Shown here piece by piece: positions 1-11,900 of a stretch of 64,000 bases of DNA (the stretch's first letter is position 1; the number at the start of each line of letters is the position of its first letter). The DNA is from Glossina fuscipes (taxonomy: Eukaryota > Arthropoda > Insecta > Diptera > Glossinidae). The position numbers were made by a program, and so were the translations under genes. The notes beneath the pieces are model-generated. The model was not told the origin of the DNA and did no database searches. It saw only the letters and a program-made list of their open reading frames with translations. The stretch is from assembly GCF_014805625.2 (NCBI RefSeq), contig NW_023998414.1:29570772-29634771 (forward strand), given 5' to 3'.

Positions 1-3000
1 CTGTTTGCTAAAGCGGGCCTACTGTTCATAAAACCCCTTTTCTGATATATAAGATATAGATCTACTTGATCCCAATTTGATATGGCTACGTTTTTTATAT
101 ATGAAGTTGGATTAACGAATCAATTTTCAATATAACACTTCCCAGCCGGCCGACTGCAGGACGACTGTTTTCTTCAGTTGACCTTATTTGAAACGTAACA
201 TCACTGTAGATATTTTGAAAAGCGGCATTTTATTAAGTTTTTATTCCTTTCGCGCGAATTGCTTATATCTTTAAAATGTTTCGGTTCATTAACTAATACA
301 ATTGCACAAAAATCAGTGTTTGTAAAATTCCCTAAGCACTTCTGTAACTATGGATAAATTGAAAGATTGAATGTATTTTTCTTTTCTTTTTTTTTTTATT
401 CAAATTTCGACCAATTATATGTTGGGTTACAACGCAACTCAAAAAATGGCTCTCCCTCGTGTTACAATTTTTTAAAGATTTTTCAAAAAATATTAGATTA
501 GAAATTATTGAAAGAAAAAGGTAAGGTTCCGTGCAAAAAACCATTTTCGTTAGGGCGGTTTTAGTGGCGTTACTGCTTTCATTCATTCATAAGCAATTGT
601 GGATCCTGACCATCGTGTTCGAGCATTTACAGTAAAATACCCGCATAGTAGACGTAATAATGCCATGAAACGAACACGACAGAGTAGGGTCGAGCAGGAA
701 AGAATTAAAATTTCTACATTTCTGTTGGTTTTCGAGGGACGAAATTTATGATTCAACACGGAATTTTAGCGCGAAATGGTAATATTATCAAATGGTGAAA
801 ATGATACATACAACTGAGCGCATACGTGATTAATTATGTTAATGAGGAACTTTTACAGAACTATACAAATTTCAAAGTCTTGCTTACATGAATGAAAAAT
901 GTCCGATAAGTTCCCCTTGTCCGTTGTGACAAATAATAAAGTGATAAATATTGAGCGTCGAAAATGAAAATGTGTTCTCACCATGGGTTTATTAATCTTA
1001 AGAAGAAATATGTTATATAACTGTAAAGAGAAACTCTAAAAAAGAAATTATTTACGTAAATTATCATAGGTTTATAATATGAAAATGAACTCACGATCTA
1101 CGATATTAAATGGCATTAAAGCAAAGGAAGTCGAAGTTCTTTCTTCAAAACATTTAATTTAAGAGTAATATTAATGAAATATGTACAAAAATCAAAAAAT
1201 ATCTTATAAACAGACAAAGCATGTTATCAGCGGCATATACACGCAACAAAATCTTCAGTCTACATATAAAAGTTAACGTAACGTAAACAAATGTTATGTT
1301 ACCTGATTTCGCTTTACACAAATTCTATGCATTTTTGTACGTCTAACATTTTTGTTTAGATGCGAGTACGATATTAAAGCAAACAGAAGGTTCGAAATGA
1401 ACATGAGCTAAGTTGACTATCATCCCACTATTACACAATGCACTATACAATATATACGCTTGGACGAACGCTTGGTCGCCTTTGCAGCGCGAATCAATGA
1501 GCGATTTTATTTACGTCTGCAAACGTTTAACAGAACTTTGTATTTGTATTTAATCTCATTTTCGACCTGAAAAGTTGAGTAATTTTTCTATTCATCATTG
1601 ACTTGATAGAAGCGTGATAGCAGCGTTCGATGATGCCGATTGCTATACATATTTATGACATTTATATCAGTACAGATATGAATATTTTTTGTAATTGATA
1701 TCTGTTTGTCAACTTGGAGGCCGTGTAATCAGTGTAATAATAGAAGTTTTTGCCTTCTTTTCTAAAAATGTTATATTACATTTCATTATATGTTGTTGTT
1801 GACTAAAGAACATTTCGTAAGCTCTGCAAACTTTATGTATGATTTCAGTTTTTGTTTAGCATATATGCATGTTTAGCATACAACATGTTGCTGATGTTGT
1901 GCTTAGTCAACATGAATCTGAGAAATATTTTTCAATACATGTATATGAGAAAAGGTTAAGAGTACATTTTTTTTCTAAAGTGAATATTCACTCTTGCACT
2001 CTTAAAACATATAAAAAAGAGAGTGTTTGAGTGTCGTACTTAATTTTATTTCTTTTCGGTTTGATTAAATAACAAAACGCATGGTTCGCAATCAAAATTC
2101 CTGTTTTACATTCCATATAGTTCTCACAACAATTTTTTCTCGCTTTTCTCTTTTTATGACTTTCGATAGCTCTGTGATGACTTAAACGACAAACACTGGT
2201 GCTGAGATATAAGCAAACTAACAATTTTGACAGTTTCTTTACAAACAGCTGAGTGTAAATATGTATAAGCCGTAAGAAAACCGAATCAAAACAAAAACAT
2301 TTTGTAAAAGAAGGAAAATGAAGACCAGTTAATAAAGAAATTTCCTTAACGTGCGTAACAATGTTAAATTATATGAAACAAATATTTAAATGATAAATCA
2401 TATAACATTTAGTGTTACAGATATTATGAAATATATTTACGGATTTGGTGATGGCACGCTTCCTGTTTGCATCACACTGCGTCCAGCGCATAAAGAAATA
2501 TCGAAAAATAAACTGGTTTGCATCGCATTGAATTGAAAGCAAAATCCAGTTCGTTACATTAAATATCAAAAAAAAAAAAAAAAAAACAGAAAACAAAAAA
2601 AAAACAAAAAAAAAAAAGGAAAAAATTAAATGCATATATAAAAAATTAAATGTCTATACGATTCGTGTGAAGAGTAAATGCATGTGAATATAAAGCAAAA
2701 GTTAAAAGTGAAATTTTTATAATTTTTAATAAACTTAACAACAAATTATTGGCCGTTAAGAGGTCTGTTTATAATCGATGCATCATGTGTCACGAGCTCT
2801 GCCTACACAGCAACCAAAATATTAGCAAACATTATTATTAGTAGCCGTTGTCTAAGCCGTCTAACCAGTGCTTATGCGGGAAGTGTAAGTCATTGTAGCG
2901 GTTTGGTTACTATTGTAAAACTAAAAAAAGGGGGGGAAAAAAAGGTAAAGAAAAAATGCGTAACTTTCAGTTTTGTTATGATATTCAAAAAGTACTCTTC

Positions 3001-3162
3001 TTGTCTCTTTAACTCTTTTTTAATATTCTCTTATATACATATTGGATTCATCGCAGATGGAATTCTTTGAGATAATCGTTGGCATAAGTACTCAAAAGAA
3101 TTTCAACAATTCCTTCTTTTTTTTGTTTTTTTTTTTTTTGTTTTTCTTTCAAGTTGAGATTT
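1..3162. other. AT-rich noncoding stretch, no gene seen
   Basis: I see no credible coding frame, RNA gene or recognisable transposon here. The open frames on either strand are under 90 codons and are made of lysine/phenylalanine-rich translations of A/T runs. An A-rich tract lies at about 2568-2617. Small imperfect hairpins occur, such as the one around 1876-1905 (CAACAT with ATGTTG), which are expected by chance at this composition. Confidence 0.6.
2568..2617. repeat. A-rich low-complexity tract
   Basis: Nearly continuous adenines broken by a few C and G residues. It creates the phenylalanine-rich reverse-strand frame seen at this place, which is therefore not a gene. Confidence 0.85.
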
Positions 3163-3184
3163 AATCTAATTAATTAATTAGATT
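3163..3184. other. 22-bp perfect palindrome of TAATTA cores
   Basis: The sequence equals its own reverse complement over 22 bp. It begins AATCTAAT, continues with overlapping TAATTA units and ends in TTAGATT. TAATTA is the classic core bound by many homeodomain proteins, and AATC/GATT is near the Bicoid-type core. Binding is inference only, since the site is flanked by T-rich low-complexity DNA. Confidence 0.55.
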
Positions 3185-3798
3185 TTTTATTTTTTTTTTT
3201 TTTTGTTTTATTGGCAGTATTTAATAAAGAAGAAAGCAAAGAAAAAAAAAAAAAAAAAACAAAGCAAGCTTCAAAATTTTTAGAGTTCACGATAGTTACA
3301 TTTGGAATAGCTGAGTTGTTCTTCACAGCTCAGTTTTGCATTTTCAAGTTCATTCGCTTTGTTCGTGGCTTTTGGAAGGTTGTTCCCACTTTTTTTTTTT
3401 TTTTTTTTTTTTTTAAATATTATTTGTTGATAGCCTAACTAAGCAAGCAAAAATCTAAGATAATTCAATGGTAGGTCATAAGCATTATTAAGTAATGCAA
3501 GCAATGTCGTGTCGGCATGTCTTCAGCTCAGCATTCTGCAGGCATTAAATTGACGATAAAATCGAAAGGAAATTTGGAAGTGCAGCCGGCTTTTAAATAC
3601 CTTCTACGACTTCGTACAATCGCATTCTTTCCTCATTTTTGCATCAAAATACCAAAATTTATATTTCACTCACATTTCATACAAGAAAGGATAAAACTTC
3701 AGCTATTTGTAAGAAATGATTTTCTCGTCAAAGATCTTATCTTCTCCTGCTATTTTTACTTTGTATGGAAATGAAAATAAGAGCGTGAAGATAAATTC
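3185..3798. other. T-rich and A-rich noncoding stretch
   Basis: Contains poly-T at about 3190-3204, poly-A at about 3241-3259 and a 25-base poly-T at 3390-3414. The two open frames on the plus strand are formed by these tracts or are under 90 codons with no recognisable domain. No gene is supported. Confidence 0.6.
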
Positions 3799-4448
3799 GA
3801 ATTTAGTTAGCAAAGACACCTACCACGTCTAATAAGAACATTCTGCTAACGACTTAACACAGCTCTGTTAAATAATTACAATCAAGATATAGTTCTTTCC
3901 ATAATAAAAAAAAGGAAAATATTTTTATGGATGAATTCATATGAAAATACTTTCCAAACAAACTAAACAAATTCAAATTCTGCTTACGGGAACTATTTTT
4001 AATGATGTTTTCAAATATGGTATATAGAAAGATAGCCGAATTTGAGACTTTAGTGCGGACAAACATATCAAATTTGAAAAAAGCGTTAAAAATAGTTCCC
4101 GAAAAAAAAGTTTGATTTTTTATTTTTTGTTCATTCGACAGACTTTCTTGTATAGATTCACATGATAAATGACATGAATGTACGTGAAATTTTCCAGTTT
4201 GGCCGCATCAGAGTCTCAAATTTAGGTGTCTTTCCCATAGTTCCCATGGGTAGAATTTTAATTTTTTTAGTTTTTTTGAAACGTATTTTCATGTATATGT
4301 CCACAAAAATATTTTACGTTGTTTAATATGGACGGGATAGGCTTTCAAATCCAACTATGTCTTCGTTTCAATTATTTAACAGAGCTCTGTTCAGGCGTTA
4401 ACAGAGTTGTGTTATCAGATATGGTAGGGGTCTTTGCTAGTTAAATTC
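3799..4448. mobile_element. Foldback/MITE-like inverted-repeat element
   Basis: The two ends are inverted copies: 3799-3881 reads the same as the reverse complement of 4366-4448 with scattered mismatches. Shared blocks include TTAGCAAAGAC, CCTACCA and CTCTGTTAAATAATT. The similarity continues inward: ATGAAAATAC near 3950 pairs with GTATTTTCAT near 4285, the block GGGAACTAT near 3988 pairs near 4235-4245, and AATTTGAGACT near 4038 pairs with AGTCTCAAATTT near 4212. The whole unit of about 650 bp can thus fold into one long hairpin with a loop of roughly 100-150 bases. No transposase frame is present, so it is non-autonomous. A TTA or TA duplication may flank it, but the exact ends are not fixed. 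Confidence 0.8.
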
Positions 4449-4759
4449 ACACACCCTTAATAAAAATTAAATTTTATTATTATTAAAAGCTAATTTTTTA
4501 TAAGAATTCTCGTACTAGTTGAAGTTCAGAGAATAGATAGAATTGGACCAGGTGGTTCAAAATATTGAAAAATTTAATTTTTTCGCCTTGCAAAGCTAGA
4601 TATTTCACAAGAATCGCTATATTGAAGAAGCTTCGAACAAGTAGATCCGTTCAATTCAAGTTATTCACGTTGATTATGTTCGCCTAAATTCTGTTATTCG
4701 GTGATTCCTATGTCGAAAAATTTTGAAACGACTTTAGCAAGCAAGCTAAGCGTTTATCT

Positions 4760-5052
4760 GGAGAAGGGGCTTAAAGTTGATCCAATTCAGTCCATTTTCA
4801 ATGAGCTACGTTCCTAGGTCGGAAGACGCCTACGTGAAAACCTTTTGACAATCTCAACATTGAAAACAAAAGTAAATCGATGGACAGACGGACAAATCGA
4901 TCGATATAATTCAATTAATTCAATTCAGAAAATAAATTTAAACCGATTGGTATAATATGAAGTGCGTTTATTTTAAGTCCTTTTGTCTGTCACATATATA
5001 CGTTCGCAAAAATTTAAGAGCACTGTATCCGGTTGACCGGTATAAAGTATAG
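4760..5052 (+). mobile_element. DINE-1-like repeat, family A, copy 1 (partial)
   Basis: Aligns by eye with the other A copies. It has a segment like that at 33255-33350 (CCATTTTCAATGA then TTCCTAGGTC), a GGACAGACGGAC stretch at about 4881, a CGATCGATATAAT motif, and the 3' block TTTAAGTCC...GTCTGTCACATATATACG, ending in ACCGGTATAAAG. The 3' end is clear; the 5' end may reach back to about 4500 but is not certain. The architecture (GGACAGACGGACA, then a short AT segment, then GGGTATAAA) is that of the INE-1/DINE-1 class of Diptera, but family membership is inferred. Confidence 0.6.
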
Positions 5053-5069
5053 AAAAACTTGCTGTTTTC

Positions 5070-5094
5070 TTTTTTTTTTTTTTTTTTTTTTTTT
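5070..5094. repeat. Poly-T tract
   Basis: Uninterrupted run of about 25 thymines immediately downstream of family A copy 1. Confidence 0.9.
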
Positions 5095-7362
5095 AATTCA
5101 ACGATGTGCGAATGTAACTTCTTGACGTCTTTCCGAGTATAATGTCGAGAGGTTGCAATACATACTTTCAGCGAAAAAACGAAAAGCAACCTATAACTGC
5201 AAATTTCAAGCTACGTAATCACTGCTATCTGCCTGCTAGTTAAGCTCTACAACGCAGTTACATATTTCCCAAAAAAATTCTAATTGCCTGCGTTATCAGC
5301 TCACTTAAGTATCAATTATCGAAAAGTGTCAATGTGAATACGCCCTAATAAGAAAAAAGTCATTGGGTGAGGTATAAATGCCAACAACAATATACTCTGA
5401 CGGCATACAATCGTCAAATAACATGCGGAGAAAAGTTCGTTTACACATAAAGAGACTTAAGATCTAATAAGAAATATTTGTTTATTATATATACGACATG
5501 AACTTATTAATTTCATATACAATCAACCGAAATACGCTTCAGCGAGCTATGAAAAAATTTACTTATTCATTCAAGCATCGTAAGGATCTTGACCTACGTA
5601 TAGTACCTGTGCCGGTCTATTTTTGTGCAAAAATTGATGAAACGTTTTCTAAAATTCTCATTAGTTAACAAATACAAAATGAACTTGTGCTGAGTAATCA
5701 ATTTTCATTTATATCAACCTGTGGTTACTGACCGACCTATCGAATAATAATTGACAAAAATGTCTTTCAACTGATAAATAATTAAAGCTGCCCGCCCCTT
5801 TTTTCATTTCTCCACAATAAATTATATATTAATTTGCATTAAAGTAATATGCTTTTTAAAAATATTTTCAACAGAAATCGAATGCTGTTCGCATTTAACT
5901 TTTCCGTTCTAAATTGCCACGAATATGCGAACGAACTCTTGACAATGACAATATATCGACTTTACTTTAAACCGAAAAATGAAATATATGTCGAAGCATC
6001 AAAAACGTGTCCGCTAAGATTCGCAATGTAAAGTAACTTTAATTATATTTCAAGTGTGATAGGGTAAAATGTTCATTTCCTTATTTTCAATAAAGCCAAC
6101 CATGTTTTCCGAATTTATAAATGACGGTATAAGCATATCGAGATCTTCGTGACGTCAAAGAAGTCAATCGTCAATTCTTGAGTTCGCTGCCGTGATGTGC
6201 ATTATTAGATGGACATTGAAGTGCGACAATTTTCATCATCATCATCATTGTCATTATCATCATCGTCATCGTCATCATCATCATCATCTTCAACGCAATC
6301 TTTTTTTATAGCCAAAATTCCATAGACGATCTGCGATCAAGCGACCGGCCGCTAAAGTGTTAAAAATCGAAAAAATTCACTTTCTTCGATGAAAGTAAAG
6401 CGTATTTTTTTCCGGTTTATCTTTGCACTCTCATTCTCGGTAAAATTGATTAATGGACCTATTGATTCTACATTAATGTCCCTGTTTGATCGTCTCGAAG
6501 CTATTGGGTGATAAAGCCAAGCCAATATAAAAGCAATTTCGAATTATTTTCGTCATTTAGAGTTTTTACCAAGGGTCTAAACATTGTGCACCAATGTCAA
6601 CCTAATCGATATATCAAACTCAATGCAACTCTATGTAAAGTGTGTCCACTGCCCATGTCATGCCTAGATGACAATAATCAATAAATAGGGATTTAGCGTG
6701 ACTTCTATGCGCTGAATGAAGTCTCAAAAGAGGCAAAATGGTGCTCTAGATTTTCTATTGACATTTTATTGACACGCGAATATATATAGATAGAGGTATA
6801 ACTACTTTTGGTTCATCCCTCGCGTTGTTATTATGTTAGCGCATAGTCTCATTCAGCTGATATTCATAGAGTTGAATTGTAAGATGGATAAATATGCAAG
6901 TAATTAAGTAAATCTCATTAATTAGCAAAGACATTGCCATGAAATTTAATTTAATATCTTTAATGTCGAGAAAATCTATTCGTTTGGACAGACCCAAGTA
7001 ACTAAAATGCAAAGTGTTACTTGGTTGTGAACACTGCAGAACAGTGCAGAAATTTTGATTTAGACTCTATTTGACAATTGCCGACTGCGGTGATCGAAGT
7101 TTGCCATAATATTTGTTAATTAACGGCTCTAAGGACTTTATGTCTGTTACGTGATCGTACAAAGTTCTATATACGTTAATTTACTGGACTTTTACTCGTA
7201 CGCGTATGCGTATGAATTTCAAAAATTTTGGAATACGAAACAATATTCACAATGAAAACGTGAAAACCGTATATTGGACAATGTTTATGTAAAAAAAAAA
7301 TCTCCGCAATGATCGGAACTGCATTCAAGACATGTCCCAAAGTATAAAGTTTCGTTTTGTTG
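5095..7362. other. AT-rich noncoding stretch
   Basis: No frame above about 75 codons and nothing recognisable. The only ordered feature is the ATC-type microsatellite at 6232-6290. A short frame at 5849-6031 is plain AT-rich sequence without a domain. Confidence 0.6.
6232..6290. repeat. Imperfect (ATC)n microsatellite
   Basis: Repeated TCA/ATC units with CATTG, CATTA and CATCG variants over about 59 bp. Confidence 0.9.
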
Positions 7363-7650
7363 TATCCATCACCGAAGGATGAGGGGTATACTCGTTTTGT
7401 CAAAACGCTTGAAACGCTCAGAAGAGGGTCTCAGAGACCTCACAAAGTATATATATTCTCGATCAGTGTCTAATTCTAAATCGCCTTAAGCGTACGTCCG
7501 TCTGTATAATATCTGTTGTAAACACTCTCCTGGCCGCAAACATGAAGCTATCAACACGAAATTTGTGCACAAGTACTGGAAGCAATTGCATTCAAAACGG
7601 TACTGCAAATGACCAAATAGCCGGTCAAAGCACGTATAGTGAGGACATCT
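7363..7650 (-). mobile_element. DINE-1-like repeat, family B, minus-strand copy (partial)
   Basis: Read on the minus strand it gives the family B 3' half in order: GCAATTGCTTCCAGTAC (compare GCGTGCAAGAACTTCCAATG at 42285), ATAGCTTCATGTTTGCGG, GAGTGTTTACAACA, GACGGACGTACG, GAGAATATATATACTTTG, CTGAGACCCTC, and the closing TATACCCCTCATCCTTCGG that matches 42497-42515. The 5' half is missing or too diverged. A second piece of the same family lies just beyond at 7920-8365. Confidence 0.7.
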
Positions 7651-7919
7651 CTGCTTCTCAAAAGGAATAAAATATTGGTTTTTTGCTCATTGCTCATAAA
7701 CTACGGAAGAAAAATCGATAAAAATTTGTGCGTATATTGTATGGGCGATGCTGTAGTACGTATCTAAACATGGGAAAAATCAAGCACGCCTATTCAATTT
7801 TATAGCGTATCATAATTTAATCTGTTTTTTATTCAAAATCTATATAAGTTGCTTGGAAGCAAGCTTCATAAATTGCATAAATTATACAAATGCTTGGCCA
7901 GTTGTAAATTTGACATCCA

Positions 7920-8365
7920 CCTAAGTACAAGCGGCCTTCCATCTATCCGTTTGCGCAATTGTGTAGTATCTGTGGTAAACATTCGCCCGTTCGCAAAAAT
8001 GAAGATATCGCCTGAAAAAATTTCAAAAGAATTTGCAAATATCATGAGCTTGCCAAAGAACACGCTCACAACGCCTGCACGTACGTACGTAACAAAAATG
8101 ACGAACACCTTTGCTTTTCATGTTTTTGTGCCTGTTACTCATAAGGTACAACACGTACACATACATCATATGAATTTTCATTTTTAATTGGAAAATAGAA
8201 AACATCAGCCGCGCCCATCGAATATGGTAGAGTATGAAAATTTAGTTCTTTTCCTTATTTTTTTTGTTTTTTTTTTTTTTTTTGTTTTTTAGGATTTTTT
8301 TTGTTTGATGGATTTTTCGGAAGACTCGCTTACCGGCGAATATAGTTTTCGTATTTGTTTTTTTC
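7920..8365 (-). mobile_element. DINE-1-like repeat, family B, minus-strand fragment
   Basis: On the minus strand, the block around 7976-8025 (CGATATCTTCATTTTTGCG then GAATGTTTACCAC) matches the B core at 37228-37275 and 42318-42362. The far end at 8325-8365 (AAAACTATATTCGCCGG) matches the 5' terminal hairpin ATTCGGC...GCCGAAT of the copy at 36662. The internal frame on the plus strand is a by-product and has no known domain. Confidence 0.55.
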
Positions 8366-9581
8366 CCTCTTATTTTGCTTACGTTAAATCAAAAATTTTG
8401 CCTACAAAACGTTTTGAGTAAAAGTATCATGACACTAGCCTCAGCACCACATTGAAGGTTGAATGATGAACAATGAAGAGGATACCTCATCGTCCATAAG
8501 ACAAATGCTAATTCAGATATTAACGGACAGATGGCGAGCGATGCAGATGGTTAAAGCAATGGAAAAAGGAATTCAATGCAAGTTGCTTTTAGCATGAGAA
8601 CGCGAACATGATTAGTAATGAAATTAAACGGTACTTACATTGCATAAGAAAATAACGTAAGTCGTCTCGGAATTAATTAAGACAGTTGATCTGAAAAAAA
8701 ACAATTTTAAACTAAGCTATATAAAGCTATGGAATTATGTCTGGGGATAACATACCCTGTTGTATGTCGTGCAGTCTGATGTTTCTAACTTCAAGTATAC
8801 TCCCATGTCGATCTGTATGATGGGTATATAACTAGATTACAACTATTTTAAAAGTATTCCATGTCAAGGTTGAGAAATTAAATACTATTCGTATATTTTC
8901 GGGACTAATTTAATTTTGGCTATCAAGATCTCTCTCAAGATGTCAGGCGGAAAAAAAAGAAAAAATTGATATTTCGATTAAGTTGCGGATTACGAATGGT
9001 CTTGACTACTTGAGCATGTGAGCAGTGTATGACCTTGGATCACCGAAAATGATCTGTGTAAAGAGAAAGAGCTAAACTTTAATAGAAACGCAACGGAAAT
9101 GTATGTTCGCTTCGCCATATGTCGAATAAGTGAGTGGCTAAACATGATGGCTCCGATTTGATACTCAGTTACTTTACCCTATTTTTCTAACAGCTCGATG
9201 TCCAAACTGAGCTATTTTACTATGCAACAAGTGCCACGAAAGCTGGTTTAACCCGTAGGCGGCAAGAAGAAGAAAATTGTGAACAATAACAAGATAGGAT
9301 TCGGGGGGAATGCGAAGCGAAACATTCATTCTTGTTACATATGTGTGTTATGGCCAACGTTAATTATGGCAATGCCGCCAAAACATGCATGAAAATCGTG
9401 CTCCAAGAGAGAAATTCAAAGTATTTACCGCAGCATTATTGTCATATCAATGTCAATTTTATATTCTAGTTTAAAAAAAAAGAAATTTTGAAATTTTATT
9501 ACAAGTTTTATATGCGATTTTTTCTGGACTACTCTGTAGTTACGTTTCCTGCATGGCTGGTCGTTTCCACTTATTTATACA
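8366..9581. other. AT-rich noncoding stretch
   Basis: No gene-like frame, RNA or repeat recognised. A T-rich block lies just before it at 8256-8300. Confidence 0.55.
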
Positions 9582-9591
9582 ATATATATAT

Positions 9592-9668
<77 letters not shown>
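9582..9668. repeat. (TA)n microsatellite
   Basis: About 85 bp of alternating TA with one TACACA interruption near the left end. It produces the tyrosine/isoleucine-repeat frames on both strands, which are artefacts. Confidence 0.95.
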
Positions 9669-9670
<2 letters not shown>

Positions 9671-9858
9671 GTATTGTATATATGTGGCGTTAATAGTTTG
9701 GACAAACGCAATCCTCTTATTGCCGATAATTGGTGCAGCAATGTCATCATTTCGCAACCTCACTTTCAACATCATCATTATGACGGTCATTGACAACGGC
9801 AGAGAACAGTAACATTGGCATTAACACTTTGACCAAAAATAGTCTGCTCACCTCTCAT

Positions 9859-9869
9859 CCCCCCCCCCC
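9859..9869. repeat. Poly-C tract
   Basis: Run of about eleven cytosines, rare in this AT-rich window. Confidence 0.85.
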
Positions 9870-10370
9870 AACAAAGGACACAATGTTTATTTGTTTTTTT
9901 TTTTTTAATTTTTCTTATATTTTTTCTCCTATTTTTTTTTTTTTTATTACATTTTTTTTTATTCTTCACTATTACGGGCACCATATGACGGTCACATAAA
10001 CATACATAATGGCAAATTGTAGCACACACTTGTGTTTGAATATTTGTAAGTACATATGCATGCATGAATGAATGCTTGTGCTTTTGTTCAAACGATTGTG
10101 TTCTGCGTTGTACAATAATAACAAGAAAAACAGCAATACCTTCCGACGATATAGAATTTGTTTGCGTAATTTTATTGTATTTTGTTGTGTACGTATGCGG
10201 TTCAACTAAGTGATGTTATCGGGAACGGGATATTTGCATATGTGATTATGTAAGTATGTATGGGTGAGCGTACGTTTTAGTTACCGGTTTTTGTTATCCA
10301 ATTATCTAGTGATGATGATGGTAGTGCTGTTAATGTCAATGAATGTAAATTAGACAGCCAAAGGAAGGCG

Positions 10371-10374
<4 letters not shown>

Positions 10375-10418
<44 letters not shown>
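10375..10418. repeat. (GA)n microsatellite
   Basis: About 22 uninterrupted GA units. Such tracts are potential GAGA-factor targets in flies, but nothing else here suggests a promoter. Confidence 0.95.
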
Positions 10419-10424
<6 letters not shown>

Positions 10425-10958
10425 AGAGTGGAATCAAAATATGAAGGCTTCGTTACTCTGCAATATACCTATAAACACAGAGAGCTATATTATAGTGTAA
10501 GAGGTAGACGAGTTTTATAACTTATCTGATAACGTAAAGATTATGATTGGTATTGTCAATGCTCATATGTACCTACGAACATCGTATACAAAATGTCATA
10601 ATATAGCAACTAATGAAAATTGATACATTTGCGAATGCTTTCATATAAGCAACAATACGTTCATTCCTACTTATTGCAGGTTAGTGGCATTGGTCTCTGT
10701 CGGTGGATTAATATGTCGGCGGATAATAAAAGCACTAATTATTAAAAATTGCATACCGCATTGATATCGAATTGAACTCATTTGACGGTGAAAACATTCG
10801 CTTTAGCTTTGCAAAGTTTTAGTGCTATTTAAATTTTGATTTCCTTAACCGTATACCGATAGGTGAGACGTGTAATGATGGCAACATGATGGTAGTACAA
10901 TTTATGTTCTTGACGTATGACGCTTGCTACTTTGTTTGAACGCAAATAGCGTCTTTTA

Positions 10959-10983
10959 AGATGGCCTCTTAAAAAGGCCATCT
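10959..10983. other. Perfect 9-bp stem hairpin
   Basis: AGATGGCCT at 10959-10967 is the exact reverse complement of AGGCCATCT at 10975-10983, separated by a 7-nt loop. The stem is GC-richer than its surroundings. Possibly a remnant end of a small inverted-repeat element; no gene is adjacent. Confidence 0.6.
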
Positions 10984-11374
10984 GTAGATAAGGAAATAAA
11001 AAGGAAGTGTATGGAGACGTAGTCGCTTGAGTTATGTTTGTTACGAATGCTGTATCTATGCTAAAGAAATCTGATAGTTTTGCCTTTGCTTTTAATTAGG
11101 GAAGGAAGACAACTATCGAGCGAATTAGGAATGATAACCAACGCCATTTTTATTTTACGTCCTTTTTAAAAACGCTTAACATGAATATTTAAAATTACTT
11201 AGTAAATTGAAAACAGTTTTTAATTATTTCAAGGATTTTCAACCAAAATGAAATGATGCGATAATTAATTACGGCTAACTGTCATTAAAGCAATCTGCAC
11301 TGAAACACTCTTAGTAAAGTATTAATGTATATTTTGAGTTTGTTATTCTATACATTTTAATTAGTTTAATTAAA

Positions 11375-11737
11375 AACAAGTAAAAGGACTATAGTGCGCC
11401 GTAGCTCACCGCTAAATACCCTACACCATCCTAGAGTTATTCTTATAACGACAATTCAAACTACGACGTCGTATGGATATTGAACCATTTTCAATAGATT
11501 TCGCCCTTGGACCAAAATAAATGAGTGTAGGCAATTTCATCAAAACATCGCAAACATTGCAGCCTGTAGGTAGAAGGGAAAAAAACTCGGACAGGCGGAC
11601 ACGCGGACACGCGGACAGACGAACAGGCAACCTTAGTCGATCGATATAATAAAAGGTGGGTCCAACTCAAGTTTTTCCGGATGTTGCAAACGTCCCCGTC
11701 AACTTAATATACCCGTAAGCGGTGTTGCGGCTATAAA
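11375..11737 (+). mobile_element. DINE-1-like repeat, family A, copy 2 (short form)
   Basis: Begins AACAAGTAAAAGGACTATAG, followed by ATACCCTACACCA as in the copy at 32751. Its middle (AATTTCATCAAAACATC...GCAGCCTGTAG, about 11533-11570) matches 33325-33362. A short tandem of GGACACGC-like units lies at about 11588-11620, then CGATCGATATAATAAAAG and GGGTCCAACTCAAG. It ends in ATATACCC...GGCTATAAAAA. It is less than half as long as the 32751-33550 copy, so it looks like an internal deletion derivative. Confidence 0.75.
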
Positions 11738-11856
11738 AAAATTATATGTGTCCAACGTATTTTGTTAGAATATATGGCCTAAGAGTTTGAATTTTTTTTT
11801 AGAAAAGGCTAAGTAATATAATCATAATAATAATGATTGAATGAATAATGATGACT

Positions 11857-11857
11857 A

Positions 11858-11900
<43 letters not shown>
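11857..11900. repeat. (TAA)n microsatellite
   Basis: About 14 TAA/ATA units. No tRNA-like SINE body precedes it, unlike the TAA runs at 15668 and 22397. Confidence 0.9.

Noticed and set aside
9488..9796. Frames on both strands with Tyr-Ile repeats
   Set aside because: Produced by the (TA)n microsatellite.
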